Source: Amyelois transitella (Eukaryota > Arthropoda > Insecta > Lepidoptera > Pyralidae). Taken from it: a DNA stretch of 64,000 nucleotides. Positions 35,865-46,438 of this stretch are shown piece after piece. The notes beneath the pieces are model-generated. The model ran no database searches, was not told where the DNA came from, and saw nothing but the letters and a program-made list of their open reading frames with translations. The position numbers and the translations under genes were made by a program. Numbering within the stretch: position 1 is the first letter of the stretch; each line of letters opens with the position of its first letter. The DNA lies in the NCBI RefSeq assembly GCF_032362555.1, contig NC_083511.1, forward strand, positions 2,604,001 through 2,668,000, written 5' to 3'.

Positions 35865-36064
35865 GTATATGTAGAGTTAAGAGTCTGCAGAAAGATATAG
35901 GTAACTTTCATCCTGGTAAAAACTATAGTTCCCATGGGATTTGCGAAAGAACCGTCTTTATACTTAGGTGGCGCTAAATTTTGTAACTAGGTGGCGTTTA
36001 ATTCATTGTTTTTTGTGTGTGGTGCTAATTTTGTCGCTTTGTGTTGTTGGATTGTGTTAAATTT
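34630..36064. repeat. 1435-bp tandem duplication, copy 2
   Basis: Second unit; 14 bases longer because its TA run (near 35825-35867) is longer. Confidence 0.95.
35152..35341 (+). mobile_element. SINE-A, 5'-truncated (copy 2 of duplication)
   Basis: Same sequence as 33731-33920, carried by the tandem duplication and so not a separate insertion. Confidence 0.88.
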
Positions 36065-36283
36065 AAATTCGTCGTTTTTGTAGATGGCACTGGAGTCACG
36101 CGGGCGAAACAGCGGGTATGTACATATATAAATTATATTTAAAGGAAAAAGAAAAAGATATTTTTTCAATTGACAATTTATGATCCTTGCCTAGTTTACT
36201 TTTATATTACTCCCTACTAAAGAAAAAATATAGCTTTTTTTCTTTTCTTTTGATAACAGATCTAGGTGAACCTAGTCTTACAT

Positions 36284-36335
36284 TACTTTTCAAGACTGTC
36301 TACCCTGTAAGGAATAAAGTCGTGACCGTATGCAT
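36284..36335 (+). mobile_element. SINE-A 3' fragment
   Basis: TTTTCAAGACTGTCTACCCT GTAAGG … AGTCGTGACCGTATGCA. Confidence 0.55.
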
Positions 36336-37181
36336 AGTACTAAGACGCTTGTTTCTTAACAATTTTTGAGACCGTAGAACTAATATAATACCCTTGATCC
36401 CCTGAGTCGGGACAAACTTTTCAACTATCCTATAAGAGTATTATACTCTTTAAGATCTCGGATAGCTGCTGTCCTTTAAAGAAAGTTATTCGTGTAACGA
36501 ATAATCCTGTTCATATAAATGTATATTATTTAAGTAAGGAAGTAGATTTAAATAAACACAACAATGACAGTGTATTAATCTGATGTTTTATAGATTTCTA
36601 TGTAGATGATATTTCAAACGTACATAGTACGGTGGGCTCAAGAGAAAGCTGTGCCACATCGCCTTGATTGGTTTCTGAGAGGTAGCCTAGACACCTCCTG
36701 AGCCGTGTGTACTTCTTTGTTTCTTGTGGCAATCTCATTCCTGCCACTGTCGAGATTAACTACGTTTTCGTTGTAAAATATTCCGCGTATAATGGTCGAG
36801 TAACAGCTGTGTGCTTTACTTCGCCTTTCTCAGCTATTTTTGATCAACATCAAAAGTCACTAAATCCGTTATTGTAACACTCTCCAACGCTCATGCTTGT
36901 CCATGATAAATACCATACTGATAAATCATTAATAGTCGATATAACACACATTTTGGGAAACATATTACAGCACAAACAACATGGCGTTCAAGTTCCCACC
37001 AAATAGTCCCCGTGGTTAGGTACTTATGTATACCTACTTATTTCTATTAATTTATATGTACCTGTGTATGTTAACTTAATTATTTTTTGGCGTTTCGCTT
37101 TCAGTGGCATTCCGCGAATACATTCATACAATATATTTATTATTTATTTATACAAAAAGTTCATCCATTAGGTATTGAAGT

Positions 37182-37435
37182 GCCATGTGGTTCCCGGCAC
37201 CAATATAATAATAAAAAATAGGACCACCTCATCTTTTTTCCATGGATGTCGTAAAAGGCGGCTAAGGAATAGGCTTATAAACTTGGGATTCTTCTTTTTA
37301 GGCGATGGGCTAGCAACCTGTCACTATCTGAATCTCAATTCTATGCTTAAGACAAACAGCTGAACGTGGCCAGTATTTCAATACTGCTGGCTCTGTCTAC
37401 CCCGCAAGGGATATAGACGTGATTATATGAATGAA
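37182..37435 (+). mobile_element. SINE-A, full length
   Basis: GCCATGTGGTTCCCGGCACC … GATGGGCTAGCAACCTGTCA … ATATAGACGTGATTATATGA then an altered (AATG)n tail. Confidence 0.93.
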
Positions 37436-39196
37436 TGACTGAAAAAGTGCATCAATCTCAACAAGCTGTTTAACTATAAGGATAAAAGGCAGACAAACAT
37501 TATGTCTTTCAGATTTATAGTATTAGAATGTACGGGTGAAAAAATCAAAATAAACCAGAAAAATAAACAGTTTTTCAATTCTCTTACTTAGAACATAACA
37601 TACTTCTAACCTTATTTTTTCTTTTAATATTAATATCTCATCATAATGCCTCAAAAGGAAGGCATATATTTTTAATCTTTCCCTGTTTGCGTACCATGAA
37701 ATACAAAATCCCTTGATACCCATATAACGGGCTCAATTTTAATAATATGTAAGTTACATAATACGACGTGTTTTAATTTAATATTTATATGGTATAACAT
37801 AAACAGAAATGAGGCATTAAATGAATATTCAATTTAAATTTTTAAAAATTAAATTTTAGCTAGAAGTCCTCAGCTGGCTAGACAATGAACGAAAAATCTA
37901 AATTTAAAAAGCATTTTGTTCTACGCATGAACTACAAAGGTAAGGCGAATATCAAGGCGAAAATAAAAGCATTTCACCAAGACGACCTCTTTAGATACGA
38001 TAAAGAAAAAATCTCAAAAAGTTTAACAAAGTTACTACTTAAAATTCCAGCTGGTAATAAATTAAAGTTGCTAACATTTTATCAGTTTCTGGACCCCATT
38101 AATTACGAACGTCCAAATCGGTAATCTCATCACTGTATCCCTAAATGTTAACTAAAGGTTTAAACATTTCCGGCTTTCAACGGACCCTTTAAAACCTTTT
38201 AGGTGATTGATTTGTGTGGTTCACTTGTTGTATTAACTTGCCTTCATACTAATAGAGGGAAGCTAAAATAAACAATAAAAAGTTCATAGATTTACATGTC
38301 ACGCACGTCTATGTTCCTTAAGAGGTAGACAGAGTCAATACTCGTGAAACTCGAATTCTAAATATATCTGAATGGCTTAATATTGGCTGTGAAATCCAGA
38401 GCTAGTAGCAGGTTTTAAAACGATTTTAGGTAATATAAAAGAAAAATTAACAATTCCCTTGATTGTATTTTACAACTTGCGCGATGGTTGTACCAGAACA
38501 GCATGGAAGCTTTTACGATATCCACAAAAAGAGTGGAGTCCTATTCCTTACTAACGTATTATTTACATTAGAGGGTCATTAATTAATTCACTCATATACC
38601 AGTCTAATACCTACCCATCTTCCCCAAAGGGTTAGGCAGAGCACTCCACTGGCCATGATCTCTACCTAAACTAGTTAATTTATTCTTTACATTCTTAAGA
38701 TGGTACAAAAAATACTGTGCCCTGTCTATTTCTTTAATGGTTATCGTACTTATCTCATTTGTTCATGGTTTTATAACAAAATTGTTTTAGGTTTATTAAT
38801 ATGAGTAAGTTTATGTAAGTTTATATCTTAATTATTATGTACACAAGCCAATGTTTTTCTTTACACTTTCCTGTCATGGGCCTGCAGGAAGAAATTTCTC
38901 TAAAAATAAGTGGTGCCCTTGTACTGAATTTCTCTTTATTTTAAGTTTTATTCTTATTTCCCTTGATCAACATAAATCTATAAATAAATAAATATGCTCT
39001 TTGATTCCAAACAAATATAACTTTCACACAAGGTAAGGTAGTGTGGTTTAATTAATCAAAATCTAGCCTTTTGGGCTTACCTCGCAAATAGAGGTGCGAT
39101 AATACCCGACTCGAGGCTTAGCCGAGGGTATGACATGACACGACTTTTAGGGTTGATACCGTAGAAATTGAAATAATCCCATCTACATTATATTAT
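37436..39196. other. no recognisable gene
   Basis: Contains a Lys-rich 79-codon frame at 37885-38124 without known motif, a diverged SINE-A and AT-rich DNA. Confidence 0.45.
38293..38415 (-). mobile_element. SINE-A, strongly diverged
   Basis: ATGTCACGCACGTCTATGTT, GAGGTAGACAGAGTCAATAC and GGTTTTAAAA keep only the outline. Confidence 0.45.
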
Positions 39197-39435
39197 GCCG
39201 TGTGGTACCCGGAAGCAATAGGAAAAGAATAGGACCACTCCATCTCTTTCTCACGGATGTCACAAAAGACGACTTAGGGATAGGCCTATAAACTTGGGAT
39301 TTTTTTTAGGCGACAGGCTAGCAACCCATCTCTATTTGAATCTCAATTCTATCAAAGCCAAACAGCTGAACGTTGCGTAACAGTATTTTTAGGATTGTTG
39401 GCTCTGTCTGATATACTTAGATGTGATTATATATA
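39197..39435 (+). mobile_element. SINE-A, interrupted by the Ty3/gypsy element
   Basis: GCCGTGTGGTACCCGGAAGC … CTTAGATGTGATTATATATA, then the 5' LTR. The AT-rich tail resumes after the 3' LTR at 44102. Confidence 0.9.
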
Positions 39436-39676
39436 TGTGGGAATAATTATGATTTATTTTTGTTATTTTTTGTAGTAATTCTTAAGTAGTTTGTATAGCA
39501 ACACTAAAGTTAATTGTCAATGTCGGATATGATTATGTCTATTAACATCTGACTAGATGTCAATGTCAAAAGAGGATCTGAAAAAAAGATTTGTCGTTGT
39601 TGGTTTGTCAAGAAGAAAAAATAAAGATTTTGAGTGTTTGAAAAGTGTTTGCATCAAGTTGAGCCCCATTCCCACA
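39436..39676 (+). repeat. 5' LTR of the Ty3/gypsy element
   Basis: 241 bp bounded by the 6-bp inverted ends TGTGGG/CCCACA, with AATAAA at 39620-39625 as a possible poly(A) signal. Identical by eye to the 3' LTR. Confidence 0.95.
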
Positions 39677-39683
39677 TCTTTTT

Positions 39684-39701
39684 TGGGGGCTCGTCCGGGA
39701 T
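39684..39701 (+). other. primer binding site for tRNA-Pro
   Basis: TGGGGGCTCGTCCGGGAT begins 7 bases after the 5' LTR. It is complementary over all 18 bases to the 3' end of tRNA-Pro (…GGACGAGCCCCCA). The same 18-mer is the classical proline primer site of murine gammaretroviruses, known from memory. Confidence 0.9.
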
Positions 39702-39964
39702 GGTGTAAAATTTGATGCTAGCCGAAGACGCAAGACGAGATTAAAAAATTGCAAGCCACGCCGTGGACGCGGACTGTTTTACCGACAATTTTGCCGGTCC
39801 GGACTGAACATAGGTACGAATCACACCTCTACTGTTTTACCGACCCTACGAACTGTTCAGACTTCACTTCAAACAAAATGTTGCAAGCTACAAAATAATT
39901 ATACTAAAATGGTAGTTTTTTTTTTGGAATTTGGATTAAAGATTTATTTAAGACGAAAGACTAA

Positions 39965-42900
39965 ATGAGTCCAAATAAGCCATCATTTTGCACGACTACC
40001 AAGAGAAGACGCAATTTAAAGAGCAATTCAAGTTTGAAGAGTTCTAGCTTGATAGCAACAATGCCGCCGAAGAAAGATGATAAGTACGAAAGTGAAGATG
40101 AAGAACAGGAGTGTGAAGTTAAGATTTCATTTAAGGACTTGGAGAAATCTATGACTATTTTTACCGGAGATGACACCTACCCGATTGAGACATTTATTGA
40201 TGAGTTTGAAGATACTGCACAGATTATGAAGTGGACTAAAGTTGAAAAGTTAATCTATGCGAAGCGGCTTTTAGATGGAACAGCGAAGTTGTTTTTACGC
40301 TCTTTGGGACGAGTTAAAGATTATACAGGTTTAAAGAAGGCACTCAAAGAAGAATTTGGCCCTAAGATTAATAGCGCAGTGGTGCATAAAAAACTTGCTT
40401 CGCGGAAAATGAAAAATGAGGAGACATATCAGCAGTACTTTCTGTCTATGAAAGAATTGGCGCTTCATGGCAAGGTTGAAGATGCCGCATTGATCGAATA
40501 TGTGATTGATGGTATTCGTGACTTGGATACTAATAAAGCTATTTTGTATGGAGCCTCGGACATAAAAGAATTTCGCAAGAAGTTGGAAATTTACAGTGAC
40601 TTTAAAAAAAAGAGTTCTAATAAGCCAGTAAATTCAACTAATACTGTCCAATCATCTGGAAATACTTCATTTCGAAAGAAGACTCGCGTTCATAGATGCT
40701 ATAACTGTGGTGATTTAGATCATGTGTCATCCAATTGCTCGAAAGGAGTAAAATGTTTTAAATGTAATGACTTTGGCCACAAATCTACTGAATGCCCTAA
40801 ACAGACAAAGACTCTTAATATTATAAATAAAAAAGAAGATAAAGTTCCGTACAAAAATATAAAGATCAATGGCAAAGACGTTATAGCCCTTATTGATACC
40901 GGAAGTGACATAAACCTAATTAAAGAATCAGAATTTGAGAAAATTAAAGAAGATGTTAAAGACTATAAGATTGAATCTACGTGCATAACTGGAATAGCAA
41001 AAAACGAAGTTTATACCGAAGGAATGTTTGTAGCTAATATACAGATTGATCAATACTTTACAGACATCAAGTTTCACGTGGTCAAGGATAATGATATACC
41101 AGTAAACATAATAATTGGAAACCCTATTTTACATGATTTTGAAGTCTGCTTTACCCCAGAAGGAATTTTCATGGAAAAGATAACCCACCTTACGCTTTTA
41201 ACAGAAGAAAAACATACTGACCGGATTTACGACATAGAAGATTCTAAATATAAAGAAAAAGTTCATAAGATGTGTGAAGAATATAGACCAAATGAAATGA
41301 AGAAAGAAAGTAAAGTTGAATTAAAAATAATATTAACAAATGAAGATCCAGTATATCAAAATCCTCGACGACTATCACCTTTGGAGATGACTGCTGTTAA
41401 CGCGCAAGTGAAAGAATGGCTAGATGGTGGCATAATCAAACTTAGCAAATCTGATTTTGCCAGTCCCGTGGTTTTGGCTGATAAGAAAGATGGTTCTCGA
41501 CGAATGTGTATTGATTACCGAAGATTAAATAAGAAAGTGATTAAAGAACGATTTCCACTACCAATAATAGAAGATCAGATTGATAAGTTAAAGGAAGCAA
41601 AGGTTTTCACTTCCCTCGACCTCAAAAACGGCTTCCTACACGTAAAGGTACACAAAGACAGTCAAAAGTATACTTCATTCGTCACACCTCAAGGCCAATA
41701 CGAATTTATTAGAATGCCGTTTGGTTTATGTACGGCGCCATCCGTGTTTCAAAGGTTTATTAATGATATCTTCAACGATTTTATTATTGACGGTACTCTT
41801 CTAACCTATCTCGATGACTTAATAATACCTGCTGTTACGGAAGAAGAAGGCATAAGGAAACTAGTAAAAGTACTCGAAAGAGGCAAAGAATACGCTTTAG
41901 AATTTAATTGGAAAAAATGTCACTTTCTAAAAAAAGAAATTCAATATCTCGGATACATCATCTGTGACAGCGAGGTCAGACCGTCTCGGGAGAAGATAAG
42001 AGCTGTAGAACATTTCAAGAAGCCTAATAACGTGAAAGCTGTACAGTCATTTCTTGGCCTGACTGGCTATTTCAGAAAGTTCATTCGGAACTATTCCCTG
42101 ATTGCAAAACCGATGACGGACTTATTAAAAAAAGATGCCGTATTTATTTTCGACGAGAAATGTGAGAAAGCTTTTATAGAATTGAAACAGATTTTGTGTA
42201 ATTCACCAGTTCTCCGAATATACAATCCCGATCTAGAAACGGAGCTACACACCGACGCCAGCGCCGATGGATATGGAGCTGTTCTTCTACAGAAAAGCCC
42301 TAAAGATGACCAATTTCATCCTATACACTACATGAGTAAGAAAACTACACCTGCAGAAAGAAAATATCATAGTTACTATCTAGAAATTCTCGCCATAGTC
42401 GCTGCCATAAAGAAATTTCGAGTCTACCTATTAGGAATACAATTTAAAATTATAACAGATTGTTCTGCCTTAACTATGACGCTGCAAAAAAAGGACTTAC
42501 CTCCGAGAGTTGCTCGCTGGGCGCTCCTTTTAGAAGAATATGACTACAAGATTGAACACCGACCAGGAACAAGGATGAAACATGCAGATGCCTTAAGCAG
42601 AAATCCTGTTTGCCTTATACTCACTGAAACTACAGCCCGTATTAGAAAAACTCAGAATGAAGATGCCCATATAAGACTAATAAAAAATATCTTAGAGACA
42701 CAGAATTACGAAGACTATATTTTACAAAACGAAATTTTATATAAGATTAAAGATGGAAACAGACTGATTGTTGTGCCAAAGAAAATGCAATATGAAATAA
42801 TAAGGAAGAATCATGAAAGAGGACACTTTGGAACTGTAAAAACAGAAGAATTGATTAAAAGAGAATATTTTATAGACAACTTAACAGAAAAGGTTAAAAA

Positions 42901-43849
42901 GACAATAAATAATTGCGTTGAATGCATTATTCTATCACACAAAGCTGGTAAAAAGGAAGGGTATTTACATCCGATCGACAAAGGAGACGTCCCATTGTCG
43001 ACGTATCACGTAGATCATTTGGGGCCAATGACATCCACTTCCAAAAATTATAAATACATCTTAACTGTCGTAGATGCGTATACGAAGTTCACATGGATTT
43101 ATCCTGTCAAGACGCTGACTACTGAAGAGACTCTAGAGAAACTAAGGCTGCAACAACAAACGTTTGGTGCACCTGAAAGAATTATTACGGATCGAAACGC
43201 TGCTTTTACATCAAAAGATTTCCAAGAATATTGCAAAAGGGAGAATATTGCACTTTATACGATTACTACTGGACAACCCAGAGGAAACGGTCAAGTTGAG
43301 CGCATACACCAGATCATAATAGCGGTATTAAGCAAACTAAGTGTTGATGATCCTAATAAATGGTATCGCCATGTCTCCAATGTTCAAAGATGTCTAAATG
43401 GAACATATCAAAGAGCTATTAAAATGACGCCGTTCGAATTACTTTTTGGTACAAAAATGAAGGATAAAGACATAGAACTGCAAAAATTAATAGATGAAGA
43501 AGATATAGAAATATTTAACGAGAAAAGACAAGAGCTCAGACAGAAGGCAAAAGAATCCATTGGAAAAACGCAGGAAGAAAATGTGAAATCATTTAATAAG
43601 AAGCGAAAGAAAGCCAATACCTATAAACCAGGCGATTTGGTCGCGATTAAGAGGACCCAATTCGCACAAGGAAGTAAACTATATCCAAAATACTTAGGAC
43701 CGTATGAGATTGTTAAAAGCAATCAAAACGATCGCTATTCTGTGAGGAAGATTGGCAACAGTGAAGGTCCGTTTAATACAACTTCCTCAGCAGATTACAT
43801 GAAGCCCTGGATCTCACTGGAAGATGATTCATCTGAGTCAGATGAATAA
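39965..43849 (+). CDS. gag-pol polyprotein of the Ty3/gypsy element (1294 aa)
   Basis: One uninterrupted frame encodes all retrotransposon proteins without a frameshift. In order: a Gag region; two CCHC zinc knuckles starting at Cys245 and Cys264; aspartic protease with DTGS at 311-314; reverse transcriptase with YLDD at 615-618; RNase H with its first Asp near 764; integrase with a zinc-binding HHCC (His950, His954, Cys984, Cys987); and the catalytic triad Asp1017, Asp1076, Glu1112, the last two spaced D-35-E. A YKPGDLVAIKR stretch near the end is the usual integrase C-terminal module. Protein order PR-RT-RH-IN defines Ty3/gypsy. The second ATG (residue 33, 40061) has a better context and may be the true Gag start. 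All key catalytic residues are present, so the copy could be active. Confidence 0.97.
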   Translation: MSPNKPSFCTTTKRRRNLKSNSSLKSSSLIATMPPKKDDKYESEDEEQECEVKISFKDLEKSMTIFTGDDTYPIETFIDEFEDTAQIMKWTKVEKLIYAKRLLDGTAKLFLRSLGRVKDYTGLKKALKEEFGPKINSAVVHKKLASRKMKNEETYQQYFLSMKELALHGKVEDAALIEYVIDGIRDLDTNKAILYGASDIKEFRKKLEIYSDFKKKSSNKPVNSTNTVQSSGNTSFRKKTRVHRCYNCGDLDHVSSNCSKGVKCFKCNDFGHKSTECPKQTKTLNIINKKEDKVPYKNIKINGKDVIALIDTGSDINLIKESEFEKIKEDVKDYKIESTCITGIAKNEVYTEGMFVANIQIDQYFTDIKFHVVKDNDIPVNIIIGNPILHDFEVCFTPEGIFMEKITHLTLLTEEKHTDRIYDIEDSKYKEKVHKMCEEYRPNEMKKESKVELKIILTNEDPVYQNPRRLSPLEMTAVNAQVKEWLDGGIIKLSKSDFASPVVLADKKDGSRRMCIDYRRLNKKVIKERFPLPIIEDQIDKLKEAKVFTSLDLKNGFLHVKVHKDSQKYTSFVTPQGQYEFIRMPFGLCTAPSVFQRFINDIFNDFIIDGTLLTYLDDLIIPAVTEEEGIRKLVKVLERGKEYALEFNWKKCHFLKKEIQYLGYIICDSEVRPSREKIRAVEHFKKPNNVKAVQSFLGLTGYFRKFIRNYSLIAKPMTDLLKKDAVFIFDEKCEKAFIELKQILCNSPVLRIYNPDLETELHTDASADGYGAVLLQKSPKDDQFHPIHYMSKKTTPAERKYHSYYLEILAIVAAIKKFRVYLLGIQFKIITDCSALTMTLQKKDLPPRVARWALLLEEYDYKIEHRPGTRMKHADALSRNPVCLILTETTARIRKTQNEDAHIRLIKNILETQNYEDYILQNEILYKIKDGNRLIVVPKKMQYEIIRKNHERGHFGTVKTEELIKREYFIDNLTEKVKKTINNCVECIILSHKAGKKEGYLHPIDKGDVPLSTYHVDHLGPMTSTSKNYKYILTVVDAYTKFTWIYPVKTLTTEETLEKLRLQQQTFGAPERIITDRNAAFTSKDFQEYCKRENIALYTITTGQPRGNGQVERIHQIIIAVLSKLSVDDPNKWYRHVSNVQRCLNGTYQRAIKMTPFELLFGTKMKDKDIELQKLIDEEDIEIFNEKRQELRQKAKESIGKTQEENVKSFNKKRKKANTYKPGDLVAIKRTQFAQGSKLYPKYLGPYEIVKSNQNDRYSVRKIGNSEGPFNTTSSADYMKPWISLEDDSSESDE

Positions 43850-43860
43850 CAGGATGACCG

Positions 43861-44101
43861 TGTGGGAATAATTATGATTTATTTTTGTTATTTTTTGTAG
43901 TAATTCTTAAGTAGTTTGTATAGCAACACTAAAGTTAATTGTCAATGTCGGATATGATTATGTCTATTAACATCTGACTAGATGTCAATGTCAAAAGAGG
44001 ATCTGAAAAAAAGATTTGTCGTTGTTGGTTTGTCAAGAAGAAAAAATAAAGATTTTGAGTGTTTGAAAAGTGTTTGCATCAAGTTGAGCCCCATTCCCAC
44101 A
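43861..44101 (+). repeat. 3' LTR of the Ty3/gypsy element
   Basis: Same 241 bases as the 5' LTR. It begins only 11 bases after the gag-pol stop. No clear polypurine tract precedes it. Confidence 0.95.
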
Positions 44102-44126
44102 TATATATATGTGTGCATTATATTAA

Positions 44127-44266
44127 GTACCCGAAACCGCCGAGATTGCATGAAGAGAGTTATGAATGTGGATGAAGCGAAGGAAGTATGCAGAGATCGT
44201 GGCAAGTGGAAAGAGGTAGTCTCTGCCTACCCCTCTGGGAAAGAGGCGTGATTTTATGTATGTATA
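44127..44266 (+). mobile_element. LINE 3' tail (copy 1 of duplication)
   Basis: GTACCCGAAACCGCCGAGAT … AAAGAGGCGTGATTTTATGT ATGTAT. Confidence 0.93.
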
Positions 44267-44375
44267 TTATAAATGCGAAAGCAAGTTTATTTGTTTGTAT
44301 GTTTTCTCTTCTCTGAGTTATCTACTTAACTAATCTTCTTGAAATTTCGCGTACATAATGTATAAGTCTAATTAA

Positions 44376-44675
44376 GAATTCAAAAATTCAAAAATTCAAA
44401 ATTTTTTATTCATTATTATAGGATATTATTATATCGCTTAATAATTGTCGTATGGTTTAACAACTTGGTTGACGTCAAATAAATTACTTAAAAACTAAGT
44501 TTACTGCCGCTTCCAAGGCGTCAGTGCAGAAGAAGCGGTAACAAACTGCACTGCAGCATTTTCATCAACAACGTCAACTTCACAATATTAAATTATACTT
44601 AGAATAGAATGTGGACGGGAGAATACATTGTTCACGGGAGATTTATATATTTATGAGATTTAATATTGAAAAAAG

Positions 44676-44737
<62 letters not shown>

Positions 44738-45155
44738 ATGGATTGCCAATTTTAAAAAGATTTATGTACAGAGTGTACTGAAATTTTGATTTAAGTTCAA
44801 ATTAAACTACAATTAATTACGAGGTTCCTGTGCCAAGCTCGAGCCAGATGTTTTTATCATTAAGGTAATCATCAGTCCTATAATAAGCCTTCTCACAAAG
44901 TACTTTCTTTACATACTCTTTGAATTTTCGGTTGGGCATATCAAGAACAGACTCCGGCAACCTATTATAAAATCGTATACAGTTCCCCATAAATGATTTA
45001 CTGACTTTGCTAAGCCTATGAAACGGCATGACTAATTTATGTTTATTACGTAAATTTCTAGTAGTTGTGGCACTAACTTTTTGAAAAAAAGAGGTATTTT
45101 TCCTAACATACATTATAAGATCAATTATAAGAGTCTTCCATATCGGTAAAATCAT
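44376..45155 (-). mobile_element. CR1-like LINE 3' fragment (copy 1)
   Basis: On - an open end of 112 codons (45155-44817) reads SFMGNCIRFYNRLPESV and FKEYVKKVLCEKAYYRTDDY, a common C-terminus of insect LINE reverse transcriptases. A 3' region with a TA run follows. The end is made of GAATTTTT-type 9-base repeats (near 44376-44402), a tail style seen in CR1/L2-type LINEs. No catalytic domain remains, so it is dead. Confidence 0.7.
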
Positions 45156-45295
45156 ACAAAAAATAAAACTATTCGATGCAAAGAATCGAACTTAGGTACT
45201 CCGACGTGAAAACCAATCGTTCTGACCACATCATCAATTACCGTAGCGTTACAACCATTTCATGTGGGTAAATGATTTCGAGTGCATTATATTAA

Positions 45296-45434
45296 GTACC
45301 CGAAACCGCCGAGATTGCATGAAGAGAGTTATGAATGTGGATGAAGCGAAGGAAGTATGCAGAGATCGTGGCAAGTGGAAAGAGGTAGTCTCTGCCTACC
45401 CCTCTGGGAAAGAGGCGTGATTTTATGTATGTAT
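45296..45434 (+). mobile_element. LINE 3' tail (copy 2 of duplication)
   Basis: Same sequence as 44127-44266, duplicated with its flanks. Confidence 0.93.
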
Positions 45435-45544
45435 ATTATAAATGCGAAAGCAAGTTTATTTGTTTGTATGTTTTCTCTTCTCTGAGTTATCTACTTAACT
45501 AATCTTCTTGAAATTTCGCGTACATAATGTATAAGTCTAATTAA

Positions 45545-45844
45545 GAATTCAAAAATTCAAAAATTCAAAATTTTTTATTCATTATTATAGGATATTATTA
45601 TATCGCTTAATAATTGTCGTATGGTTTAACAACTTGGTTGACGTCAAATAAATTACTTAAAAACTAAGTTTACTGCCGCTTCCAAGGCGTCAGTGCAGAA
45701 GAAGCGGTAACAAACTGCACTGCAGCATTTTCATCAACAACGTCAACTTCACAATATTAAATTATACTTAGAATAGAATGTGGACGGGAGAATACATTGT
45801 TCACGGGAGATTTATATATTTATGAGATTTAATATTGAAAAAAG

Positions 45845-45894
<50 letters not shown>

Positions 45895-46312
45895 ATGGAT
45901 TGCCAATTTTAAAAAGATTTATGTACAGAGTGTACTGAAATTTTGATTTAAGTTCAAATTAAACTACAATTAATTACGAGGTTCCTGTGCCAAGCTCGAG
46001 CCAGATGTTTTTATCATTAAGGTAATCATCAGTCCTATAATAAGCCTTCTCACAAAGTACTTTCTTTACATACTCTTTGAATTTTCGGTTGGGCATATCA
46101 AGAACAGACTCCGGCAACCTATTATAAAATCGTATACAGTTCCCCATAAATGATTTACTGACTTTGCTAAGCCTATGAAACGGCATGACTAATTTATGTT
46201 TATTACGTAAATTTCTAGTAGTTGTGGCACTAACTTTTTGAAAAAAAGAGGTATTTTTCCTAACATACATTATAAGATCAATTATAAGAGTCTTCCATAT
46301 CGGTAAAATCAT
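45545..46312 (-). mobile_element. CR1-like LINE 3' fragment (copy 2)
   Basis: Duplicate of 44376-45155; the C-terminal frame is at 46312-45974 with the same residues. Confidence 0.7.
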
Positions 46313-46438
46313 ACAAAAAATAAAACTATTCGATGCAAAGAATCGAACTTAGGTACTCCGACGTGAAAACCAATCGTTCTGACCACATCATCAATTACCG
46401 TAGCGTTACAACCATTTCATGTGGGTAAATGATTTCGA

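Larger units (their letters stand above)
39436..44101 (+). mobile_element. complete Ty3/gypsy LTR retrotransposon (4666 bp)
   Basis: Two 241-bp LTRs (39436-39676 and 43861-44101) read as identical by eye. Each starts TGTGGG and ends CCCACA. The interior holds a tRNA-Pro primer site, a 263-base leader and a single gag-pol frame. Flanks are TATA on both sides (39432-39435 and 44102-44105), fitting a 4-bp target duplication, but the site is an AT run so its length is ambiguous. The element sits in the (TA/TATG) tail of a SINE-A copy. Identical LTRs and an undamaged frame point to a recent insertion. No env-like frame is present. Ty3/gypsy is certain from domain order; clade (Mdg3-like is one possibility) is not settled. 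Confidence 0.97.
44113..45281. repeat. 1169-bp tandem duplication, copy 1
   Basis: Repeated as 45282-46438; copies read the same apart from a TA run 12 bases longer here. Holds a LINE tail, a Helitron-like piece and a CR1-like fragment. Junction microhomology is GTG. Confidence 0.95.
45282..46438. repeat. 1157-bp tandem duplication, copy 2
   Basis: Second unit, with the shorter TA run near 45848-45890. Confidence 0.95.

Noticed and set aside
37885-38124. Lys-rich 79-codon frame as a small gene
   Set aside because: No motif, no splice signals that extend it, and its composition follows the local A-richness.
44817-45155. 112-codon - frame repeated at 45974-46312 as a host gene pair
   Set aside because: The sequence is a LINE reverse-transcriptase C-terminus, duplicated with its flanks.
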